From Microbacteriaceae bacterium (GTDB lineage: Bacteria; Actinomycetota; Actinomycetes; Actinomycetales; Microbacteriaceae), in contig WOYR01000240.1 of assembly GCA_011620705.1 (NCBI GenBank), forward strand, positions 1-9,609: DNA of 9,609 nt, read 5' to 3'. The notes beneath the pieces were generated by a model that saw nothing but the letters and a program-made list of their open reading frames with translations, was not told the DNA's origin and did not search any database. Shown in pieces: positions 1 to 4,407 of this stretch. The stretch's first letter is position 1; each line of letters opens with the position of its first letter. The position numbers were made by a program, and so were the translations under genes.

Positions 1-410
1 GACAGCACGATCGCGCTGCGGGTGTGGTCGACGCTCGGCGCGATCCGTACCCGCTCGAGCGCGTCCTCCAGGCTCGGGATGTCGCGCGAGCGGATGTGCA
101 CCATCGCATCGGCCGAACCGGTGACGGTGGAGGCATCCACCACCTCCGGCACCCCGGACAGGATGCGCTTGAGCTCATCGGGAGCAACCGTGCCCCTGCA
201 GAACAGTTCGACATAGGCTTCGGTCCCGAGGCCGTCGACGGCAGGATCGACCTGGATCGTGAAGGAGCGGATGACCCCGTCGGCGACCAGTCGATCGACG
301 CGCCGCTTCACCGCGGAGGCCGACAGCCCGACGCGTTCGCCGATGTCGCCGTAGCCTGCGCGGGCGTTCTGGCGGAGCAGGTCGAGGATGCCGTAGTCGA
401 GATTGTCCAC
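1..410 (-). CDS. Lrp/AsnC family transcriptional regulator (partial, C-terminus beyond left edge)
   Basis: I read this by translating the reverse complement; the frame stays open to the left edge, giving 136 codons of a family normally near 150 residues. From the GTG start the protein begins MDNLDYGILDLL, the classic Lrp/AsnC N-terminus. A helix-turn-helix follows at about residues 20-48 (GDIGERVGLSASAVKRRVDR, then LVADGVI), then the RAM ligand-binding domain, with the family pattern VVDASTVTGSADAMVHIRSRD-like at about 90-110. The family forms dimers to octamers that sense amino acids. It diverges from the arginine/ornithine genes, so an arginine- or ornithine-responsive activator of that operon is the natural inference. 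Start choice: an in-frame ATG lies at 434, but GTG at 410 fits the family N-terminus and has TATTGT exactly six bases upstream, the spacing of a leaderless transcript. Confidence 0.9.
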   Translation of the reverse strand, partial: MDNLDYGILDLLRQNARAGYGDIGERVGLSASAVKRRVDRLVADGVIRSFTIQVDPAVDGLGTEAYVELFCRGTVAPDELKRILSGVPEVVDASTVTGSADAMVHIRSRDIPSLEDALERVRIAPSVDHTRSAIVL

Positions 411-421
411 GGCGACACAAT
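402..421. promoter_or_regulatory. Inverted repeat ATTGT-N10-ACAAT over the Lrp start, candidate autoregulatory operator
   Basis: ATTGT at 402-406 and ACAAT at 417-421 are perfect inverted arms separated by ten bases. One arm overlaps the proposed -10 hexamer and the GTG start lies between the arms. A/T-rich arms stand out in this G/C-rich DNA, and Lrp/AsnC regulators commonly repress their own promoters from such sites. Calling it an operator is inference. Confidence 0.35.
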
Positions 422-422
422 A
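417..422 (-). promoter_or_regulatory. -10 element of a leaderless promoter for the Lrp gene
   Basis: On the minus strand the hexamer TATTGT (TANNNT) is followed by six bases and then the GTG start codon at 410, so transcription would begin at or next to the start codon. No clear -35 box is seen. If the gene instead starts at ATG 434, this hexamer lies inside the coding region and the call fails. Confidence 0.45.
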
Positions 423-463
423 CGGGGATTTCATGCAGTAGTGCAGCAGATCGCGCCGATTCT

Positions 464-474
464 GTGCGCCGCAC
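464..474. repeat. Short palindrome GTGCG-C-CGCAC in the Lrp/ddaH intergenic region
   Basis: Five-base perfect arms with a one-base centre lie just upstream of the candidate -35 box of the hydrolase gene (478-483). The position suits an activator site, for example for the divergent Lrp regulator, but such a short G/C-rich palindrome may arise by chance. Confidence 0.25.
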
Positions 475-477
475 GCT

Positions 478-513
478 CTGAACATCCGGATGCGTGCGTG
501 CGACACTGGAGGC
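478..513 (+). promoter_or_regulatory. Candidate leaderless promoter of the ddaH-rocD operon
   Basis: A -35-like CTGAAC (478-483), an 18-base spacer and a -10-like GACACT (502-507) are followed by six bases and the ATG at 514. The TGGAGG just before this ATG is only one base away, too close for a normal Shine-Dalgarno site, so a leaderless start fits better. The -10 hexamer keeps A at position 2 and T at position 6 but lacks the first T, so this is a moderate match. Confidence 0.4.
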
Positions 514-1362
514 ATGACCTTGACCCAGCCCTCCACCTCCGCCCCAGAGCGCGTCGCCACACGCCGCACGGTGCTGATGTGCCGCCCGGATCATTTCACC
601 GTCAGTTACCGGATCAACCCGTGGATGCATCCGGAGGACCCCACAGACACGAGCCTCGCCGTGCGGCAGTGGGAGACCCTCTACGCCAAGTACCAGGAGC
701 TCGGCTTCGAGGTGCAGCTGATCGACGGAATCGCAGGTCTGCCCGACATGGTCTACGCCGCGAACGGCGGCTTCGTGCTCGACGGCATCGCCTTCGGCGC
801 GAAGTTCCAGCACCCCGAGCGCCAGCCCGAGGGCCCCGCGTACATGGAGTGGTTCGCGGACCACGGGTTCGCCGTGGCCGAACCCGAATCGACGAACGAG
901 GGCGAGGGCGACTTCCTGCTCGTGGGCGACACCATCTATGCCGGCACCGGGTTCCGCAGCGACGCCGCGAGTCACGATGAGCTGCGCCGCATCTACGGCC
1001 GGGAGGTGGTCACGCTGACCCTGACCGACCCGAGCTTCTACCACCTCGACACCGCGCTGGCCGTGCTGGATCCGAGGGGCGGCTCGGACTCCATCGCCTT
1101 CCTCCCGAGGGCTTTCGACGCCGCCTCGCTCGACATCCTCGACGAGCGCTTCCCGGATGCCATCCACGTTGACGACGCCGACGCGGCCGTGCTCGGCCTC
1201 AACTCCTTCAGCGATGGCAAGAACGTGATCATCGCCTCCCGGGCCGCCGCCTTCGAGCGCCAACTGCGCGAGCGCGGCTTCACCCCGCACGGCGTCGACC
1301 TCAGCGAGCTGCTCCTGGGCGGCGGCGGGGTGAAGTGCTGCACGCTGGAACTGCGCCGATGA
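514..1362 (+). CDS. ddaH: DDAH/amidinotransferase-family guanidine hydrolase (dimethylargininase or arginine-degrading enzyme)
   Basis: This 282-residue protein belongs to the arginine deiminase/dimethylarginine dimethylaminohydrolase superfamily, cytosolic enzymes that attack the guanidinium carbon with a cysteine. Visible motifs: MCRPDHFTVSYRINPWM near residues 22-38; YAANGGF at 81-87; acidic substrate contacts in NEGEGDFLL (E131, D133); the catalytic histidine in FYHLDTA (H177); and the nucleophile in GGGGVKCC at 269-276, with C275 the likely catalytic residue and a second cysteine, C276, next to it. The catalytic set therefore looks complete. Annotation pipelines call such proteins dimethylargininase, giving citrulline plus dimethylamine. 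However, the gene overlaps rocD, whose substrate is ornithine, and the M. tuberculosis relative Rv2323c is, as I recall, needed for growth on arginine, so arginine itself may be the substrate. ATG 514 is preferred to ATG 490 because the upstream eight residues are unlike the family and a leaderless promoter ends at 513. Confidence 0.88.
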   Translation: MTLTQPSTSAPERVATRRTVLMCRPDHFTVSYRINPWMHPEDPTDTSLAVRQWETLYAKYQELGFEVQLIDGIAGLPDMVYAANGGFVLDGIAFGAKFQHPERQPEGPAYMEWFADHGFAVAEPESTNEGEGDFLLVGDTIYAGTGFRSDAASHDELRRIYGREVVTLTLTDPSFYHLDTALAVLDPRGGSDSIAFLPRAFDAASLDILDERFPDAIHVDDADAAVLGLNSFSDGKNVIIASRAAAFERQLRERGFTPHGVDLSELLLGGGGVKCCTLELRR

Positions 1363-2612
1363 ACGAGCTGGTCTCGACCGGCTCGCCGGCACAGCGGTAC
1401 ATCCGCCAGGCCGAGGAGTTCGGCGCCCACAACTATCACCCATTGAACGTCGTGGTCTCCGAGGGCTTCGGCGCGTGGGTCACGGACGTCGACGGCAAGC
1501 GCTATCTCGATTGCCTCGCCGCGTACTCCGCCGTGAACTTCGGGCACGGGCATCCGGTGCTCGTGGATGCCGCCAAGGCTCAGCTCGATCGCATCACCTT
1601 GACCAGCCGCGCCTTCCACAACGACATGCTCGGCCCCTTCATGGAGGGGCTCGCGAGGCTCTGCGGCAAAGACATGGTGCTGCCGATGAACACCGGCGCC
1701 GAGGCGGTCGAATCGGCCATCAAGGTCGCCCGCGCCTGGGGCTATCGGGTCAAGGGCGTCGAGCACGACCGCGCCAAGATCGTCGTGATGGACGGCAACT
1801 TCCATGGCCGGACCACCACCATCATCAGTTTCAGTTCCGATCCGGATGCCCGCGCCGACTTCGGCCCGTACACGCCGGGTTTCGTCTCGGTTCCGTACGG
1901 GGATGCCGCAGCGCTCGAGTCCGCACTGGCCGAAGAGAATGGCGGCCGTGACGTGGTCGCGGTGCTGCTCGAGCCGATCCAGGGGGAGGCCGGCGTCATC
2001 GTCCCGCCCGCGGACTACCTGCCTGCGGTCCGTCGGCTCACGAAGGAGCGCGGCATCCTGTTCATCGCGGACGAGATCCAGTCGGGGCTCGGGCGCACAG
2101 GCGCGACGTTCCAGTGCGACAACGCCGGGGTCATCCCCGATCTGTACCTGCTCGGCAAGGCGCTCGGCGGCGGCATCGTTCCCGTCAGCGCGGTCGTCGG
2201 CGATGCGGACATCCTCGGGGTGCTGAAGCCGGGCGAGCACGGCTCGACCTTCGGGGGCAACCCGCTCGGGGCGGCCATCGGGCTCGCCGTGGTGGGGCTG
2301 CTCGAGACGGGCGACTATCAGCGACGCGCCGCGGAGCTGGGCGAGCACCTGCTCGGCCGCCTGGGCGAGCTGATCGGGCATGGAGTTGTGGAGGTGCGCG
2401 GCGCGGGGCTCTGGGCCGGCATCGACATCGACCCCGCGCTCGCCACCGGTCGGGAGGTGTGCGAGGCGCTCGCCGAGCGCGGCGTGCTCGCGAAGGACAC
2501 GCACGGCTCGACCATCCGGCTCGCCCCGCCGATCGTGGTGGAGCGTGAAGAGCTGGACTGGGCGGTTGAGCAGCTGGTGGCGGTGCTTGAGAAGTTCGCG
2601 GTACCGCAGTAG
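1359..2612 (+). CDS. rocD: Ornithine--oxo-acid aminotransferase
   Basis: This 417-residue class III PLP-dependent aminotransferase transfers the delta-amino group of ornithine to 2-oxoglutarate, giving glutamate-5-semialdehyde (in equilibrium with pyrroline-5-carboxylate) and glutamate. Seen in the sequence: the N-terminal HNYHPLNVVVSEGFGAWVTD block typical of ornithine aminotransferases (24-43), DCLAAYSAVNFGHGHP (51-66), the phosphate-binding NTGAEAVE (111-118), NFHGRT (147-152), LLEPIQGEAGV (203-213), the cofactor-binding ADEIQSGLGRTG (237-248), the Schiff-base lysine K267 in LLGKALGGG, and STFGGNP (296-302). Full length for the family. The ATG at 1359 overlaps the hydrolase TGA as ATGA, so the two are almost certainly co-transcribed and translationally coupled; an in-frame ATG at 1335 would add eight residues unlike the family. 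With the upstream hydrolase it suggests arginine to ornithine/glutamate catabolism. Confidence 0.95.
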   Translation: MNELVSTGSPAQRYIRQAEEFGAHNYHPLNVVVSEGFGAWVTDVDGKRYLDCLAAYSAVNFGHGHPVLVDAAKAQLDRITLTSRAFHNDMLGPFMEGLARLCGKDMVLPMNTGAEAVESAIKVARAWGYRVKGVEHDRAKIVVMDGNFHGRTTTIISFSSDPDARADFGPYTPGFVSVPYGDAAALESALAEENGGRDVVAVLLEPIQGEAGVIVPPADYLPAVRRLTKERGILFIADEIQSGLGRTGATFQCDNAGVIPDLYLLGKALGGGIVPVSAVVGDADILGVLKPGEHGSTFGGNPLGAAIGLAVVGLLETGDYQRRAAELGEHLLGRLGELIGHGVVEVRGAGLWAGIDIDPALATGREVCEALAERGVLAKDTHGSTIRLAPPIVVEREELDWAVEQLVAVLEKFAVPQ

Positions 2613-2618
2613 TACCGC
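2598..2618. promoter_or_regulatory. Inverted repeat GCGGTAC-N7-GTACCGC, candidate VapB/VapC operator
   Basis: Perfect seven-base inverted arms at 2598-2604 and 2612-2618 straddle the rocD stop codon. The core GTACCG occurs three times (2601, 2612, 2624), spaced 11 and 12 bases, roughly one helical turn, so copies would face the same side of the helix. The third copy overlaps the -10 hexamer of the antitoxin gene. Ribbon-helix-helix antitoxins typically bind repeated half-sites in their own promoter, so autoregulation is a reasonable inference. A weak terminator for rocD is an alternative, but no T-run follows. Confidence 0.5.
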
Positions 2619-2624
2619 CCATGG

Positions 2625-2636
2625 TACCGTCTGCTC
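2625..2636 (+). promoter_or_regulatory. -10 element of a leaderless promoter for the antitoxin gene
   Basis: TACCGT (2625-2630) is followed by six bases and the ATG at 2637. There is no Shine-Dalgarno sequence upstream, so a leaderless transcript is likely. It overlaps the third GTACCG repeat. Confidence 0.5.
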
Positions 2637-2915
2637 ATGGCTACCAATCTGAGGCTGCGACCCGCGACCGAGACGGCGTTGCGCGAGCGAGCCGCGAGCA
2701 CCGGGCGCTCCCAGCAGGAGTTGATCCGCGACGCCCTCGATCGATATCTCGGGCTCGCCGGGACAACGCCGCGGCGCGGTGCTCGGTCGCTCGATGAACT
2801 GCGCGCACAAGGGCTCCTGCTGCCTGCGCGTGGTCCGGTTCGATGGGTGGAAGAGCCGCTCGATCTCGGCGGGCGGACATCGATCGAGCTGCTCGATCGC
2901 GAAGACCGCTTCTAG
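2637..2915 (+). CDS. vapB: VapB-type ribbon-helix-helix antitoxin
   Basis: This 92-residue protein starts with a compact ribbon-helix-helix domain: a short beta strand (ATNLRLRPAT, about residues 2-11), then helices with the CopG/VapB-like pattern LRERAASTGRSQQELIRDAL at about 16-35 and DRYLGLAG at 36-43. The remaining half, rich in charged and hydrophobic residues and ending ELLDREDRF, would wrap the toxin, as in other VapB proteins. It should dimerise, bind its own promoter and neutralise the PIN-domain RNase encoded one base downstream. Family assignment rests on the fold pattern and the partner gene; exact subgroup is unclear. The start at 2637 has a TANNNT hexamer at leaderless spacing. 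Confidence 0.82.
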   Translation: MATNLRLRPATETALRERAASTGRSQQELIRDALDRYLGLAGTTPRRGARSLDELRAQGLLLPARGPVRWVEEPLDLGGRTSIELLDREDRF

Positions 2916-2916
2916 A

Positions 2917-3336
2917 GTGCGCGTCTATCTCGACAGCAGTGCCCTTCTGAAGCGAGTGGTCCGCGAGGTCGAGCGTGAAGAATTCGCGGCCGCATTCCGG
3001 GGTCTCATCGAGGATGGGGCGGAGTTGTTCTCCTCATCGCTGGCGTGGGTGGAGGTCTCGCGAACGATCCGGATGCGGCTCGAGGTGGAGGCGCCGCGGC
3101 GCATCATCGACCTGATCGAGATCGCACTCTCGGGGATAGAGGAGTTCCCGATCTCGGAGCAGGTCATCGACATCGCTCAGCGCCTGGGCCCGGCGTCCAT
3201 TCGAAGTCTCGACGCGATCCATCTCGCCTCCGCGAGTCTTCTCGGCGCCGATCTCGTCTGCGCCTACGACCAACGACTGCTGGAGGCGGCCGAACAAGTC
3301 GGTTTCCGCACCGCGTCACCGGGAATCGCCCGATGA
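2917..3336 (+). CDS. vapC: VapC-type PIN-domain ribonuclease toxin
   Basis: This 139-residue PIN-domain protein carries the expected acidic metal-binding quartet: D6 in VYLDSSALLKR, E46 in WVEVSRT, D99 in SLDAIHLASA, and D118 in CAYDQRLLEAA. VapC toxins are Mg-dependent endoribonucleases that cut tRNA or rRNA when the antitoxin is degraded. The length matches the family and all catalytic residues are present, so it should be active. The GTG start at 2917 lies one base after the antitoxin TAG and gives the canonical N-terminus; the ATG at 2779 in the same frame would add 46 unrelated residues that overlap the antitoxin gene. There is no ribosome binding site, so expression probably depends on translational coupling to vapB. 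One line of this gene (3001-3060) counts 38 G/C of 60, against 45 of 60 in one line of rocD (1981-2040), a small hint of separate origin. Confidence 0.88.
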   Translation: MRVYLDSSALLKRVVREVEREEFAAAFRGLIEDGAELFSSSLAWVEVSRTIRMRLEVEAPRRIIDLIEIALSGIEEFPISEQVIDIAQRLGPASIRSLDAIHLASASLLGADLVCAYDQRLLEAAEQVGFRTASPGIAR

Positions 3337-3401
3337 GCCTGTGGGACGATACCGGCGTCTACGCGATCCTCGAGGACGAGTGGCATGCCCGCTGGCGCTG
3401 A
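3333..3401 (+). CDS. Micro-ORF of 22 codons overlapping the vapC stop
   Basis: An ATG at 3333 overlaps the vapC TGA as ATGA and opens a 22-residue frame, MSLWDDTGVYAILEDEWHAR followed by WR, that ends in TGA at 3401. I do not recognise it. It is rich in acidic residues and tryptophan. The ATGA overlap is the same coupling geometry as ddaH-rocD and would allow translation by terminating ribosomes. It may be a real small protein, or the broken start of a longer gene (the next frame continues open to 3498). Confidence 0.3.
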   Translation: MSLWDDTGVYAILEDEWHARWR

Positions 3402-3498
3402 GAGCGATCCCGAACTGTCGGCCGCGATGCGGCAGTGGCGTCAGCGCGTGAGTGCTGCCGTCCCCGAGATCTTTGACGCGCCCAGCTCCGCGTCATAG
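3385..3498 (+). CDS. Small ORF of 37 codons, uncertain; possibly a frameshifted continuation of the preceding micro-ORF
   Basis: The frame from ATG 3385 reads MPAGAESDPELSAAMRQWRQ, then RVSAAVPEIFDAPSSAS, and stops at TAG 3496-3498. It overlaps the micro-ORF at 3333-3401 in another frame and runs 58 bases antisense into the 3' end of the HxlR gene. No Shine-Dalgarno site and no recognised domain. If a single-base change separated the two small frames, together they would make one protein of roughly 55-60 residues. It may equally be a chance open frame. Confidence 0.15.
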   Translation: MPAGAESDPELSAAMRQWRQRVSAAVPEIFDAPSSAS

Positions 3499-3881
3499 GC
3501 GGCGCGGTTCTCCTCGATCTGAACCCGGTGCTCGTTCACCCACAGGGCGAGCGCCAGCACGGGACCCGTGATGGTCTCGCCGAGAGGCGTGACCCGGTAT
3601 TCGACGCGCGGCGGGTTCTCCGCGAAGGCGGAACGGGCGACGAGGCCGTCCCGTTCCAGCTGGCGGAGGGTGAGGGTGAGCATCCGCCGCGAGATGCCGG
3701 GCACGCTGCGGAGCAACTCGGTGAAGCGCATCGGGCCGGGCTGCAGCATCCCCATGACCAGGAGGCTCCAGGTGTCGCCGACCCGGTCGAGGATGGAGCG
3801 GAACACCGAGCCGCCGTGAGCGTCGTCGCACATCTGCTCCATGCCGGGCATGGCGTCGGGCAGCGGGGAAAGCGTGCGCAT
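3441..3881 (-). CDS. HxlR family winged-helix transcriptional regulator
   Basis: This 146-residue protein has the full HxlR-type winged helix: helix 1 in SVFRSILDRVGDTWSLLVMG (25-44), GPMRFTELLRSVPGISRRML (49-68), the recognition helix TLTLRQLERDGLVAR (69-83), and the wing ENPPRVEYRVTPLGE (88-102), followed by a dimerisation helix to about residue 130. It has a single cysteine, C18, in MEQMCDD. Several studied HxlR proteins (YodB, HypR, QsrR) sense quinones, aldehydes or disulfide stress through a cysteine near the N-terminus, so the same is plausible here. The ATG at 3881 is chosen because AGAGGA lies five bases upstream; in-frame ATGs further up extend into the control region. It diverges from a DoxX gene, the likely target, across a region with an inverted repeat. 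Confidence 0.88.
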   Translation of the reverse strand: MRTLSPLPDAMPGMEQMCDDAHGGSVFRSILDRVGDTWSLLVMGMLQPGPMRFTELLRSVPGISRRMLTLTLRQLERDGLVARSAFAENPPRVEYRVTPLGETITGPVLALALWVNEHRVQIEENRAAYDAELGASKISGTAALTR

Positions 3882-3901
3882 CGGGATCCTCTGTCGATCT
3901 G

Positions 3902-3930
3902 CCCGGTCACACCGGGGGAACCCGGTCACA
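3902..3930. repeat. Direct repeat CCCGGTCACA x2 and small hairpin in the HxlR leader
   Basis: CCCGGTCACA occurs at 3902-3911 and again at 3921-3930, start-to-start distance 19 bases. Between and within them ACCGGG (3911-3916) and CCCGGT (3921-3926) form a perfect six-base stem with a four-base loop. This lies 21-49 bases upstream of the HxlR start, so it may be a regulator site or an mRNA leader hairpin; its role is unknown. Confidence 0.35.
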
Positions 3931-3954
3931 GAGCGGTGCCCGGTGCCGGTCTGG

Positions 3955-3984
3955 TAGACAGGTTACTCGACGTAACCGAGTACC
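3955..3984. promoter_or_regulatory. HxlR/DoxX divergent control region with perfect inverted repeat (candidate operator)
   Basis: GGTTAC (3961-3966) and GTAACC (3972-3977) are perfect inverted arms around a five-base centre. A second, overlapping symmetry pairs GGTTACTCG (3961-3969) with CGAGTACC (3977-3984), one base short of perfect. TAGACA at 3955-3960, one mismatch from TTGACA, abuts the repeat on the left, so a bound regulator would sit in the spacer of a doxX promoter; the -10 box itself is not clear. TAC/GTA arms are typical of known HxlR-family operators. I infer this is the binding site of the divergent HxlR protein. Confidence 0.6.
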
Positions 3985-4004
3985 GAGGAATGACCGGAGG
4001 AATC

Positions 4005-4373
4005 ATGACGATCGCGACCTGGATCGTGTCGGGGCTGCTGGCGGCCGCGTATCTGCTGACCGGGGTGATGAAGCTGACGCGCCCGGTATCCGCGCTCGGC
4101 GAGATGATGCCGTACACCAAGGACCTGCCGCCCTGGATGACCCGCACCATCGGCGCCCTGGAGGTCCTCGGCGCGATCGGGCTCATCGTGCCGTGGCTCA
4201 CCGGCATCGCCCCGATCCTGACGCCGATCGCGGCCGTGGCGCTCGCACTGCTGCAGCTGGTCGCGCTCATCTTCCACGTGGTGCGCAAGGAGGTCCAGCC
4301 GGGCCTGGCGTTCAACGTCGTCCTCTTCGTGGCCGCCGTCTTCATCGCGGTCGCCCGGTTCGCGGGGTTCTGA
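4005..4373 (+). CDS. DoxX family integral membrane protein
   Basis: A 122-residue membrane protein with four predicted hydrophobic helices at about 4-23, 47-66, 70-93 and 100-120. It shows the DoxX-like pattern of TGVMKLTRP at the end of helix 1 and the ALEVLGAIGLIVP stretch in helix 2. DoxX-like proteins sit in the cytoplasmic membrane and are linked to thiol/quinone redox homeostasis in some bacteria; MTB DoxX, for instance, works with superoxide dismutase and a thiosulfate sulfurtransferase. The exact role here is unknown. ATG 4005 is chosen for its GGAGGA four bases upstream; an in-frame ATG at 3990 would add five residues but has no properly spaced site. Divergence from an HxlR gene across a palindromic site suggests stress-induced expression. 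Confidence 0.85.
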   Translation: MTIATWIVSGLLAAAYLLTGVMKLTRPVSALGEMMPYTKDLPPWMTRTIGALEVLGAIGLIVPWLTGIAPILTPIAAVALALLQLVALIFHVVRKEVQPGLAFNVVLFVAAVFIAVARFAGF

Positions 4374-4394
4374 GCGCGCCGGGTGCCCGCCGAC

Positions 4395-4407
4395 TAGCCT
4401 CGAGGGC
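4395..4407 (+). promoter_or_regulatory. -10 element of a leaderless promoter for the acyl-CoA dehydrogenase-like gene
   Basis: TAGCCT (4395-4400) lies seven bases before the GTG at 4408, as expected for a leaderless transcript. It gives this gene its own promoter despite being only 34 bases after the doxX stop. No convincing -35 box. Confidence 0.5.

Noticed and set aside
490..513. Upstream ATG at 490 for ddaH
   Set aside because: The eight extra residues are not family-like and ATG 514 has a leaderless promoter at the right spacing.
24..980. 318-codon plus-strand open frame across Lrp and ddaH
   Set aside because: It is antisense to Lrp, then out of frame with ddaH, and turns into arginine-rich repeats, a sign of a wrong frame.
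175..1443. 422-codon open frame on the minus strand over ddaH and the Lrp/ddaH gap
   Set aside because: The real minus-strand gene here is the Lrp regulator in another frame, ending at the left edge. This frame is a shadow of ddaH with arginine-rich, motif-free sequence.
1038..2810. 590-codon open frame on the minus strand
   Set aside because: It lies antisense to rocD, ddaH and vapB, whose protein motifs are unmistakable; the minus-strand translation has no recognisable domain.
3882..3929. Longer HxlR start near 3929
   Set aside because: It would place the leader hairpin and direct repeats in coding sequence, while ATG 3881 has AGAGGA at a good distance.
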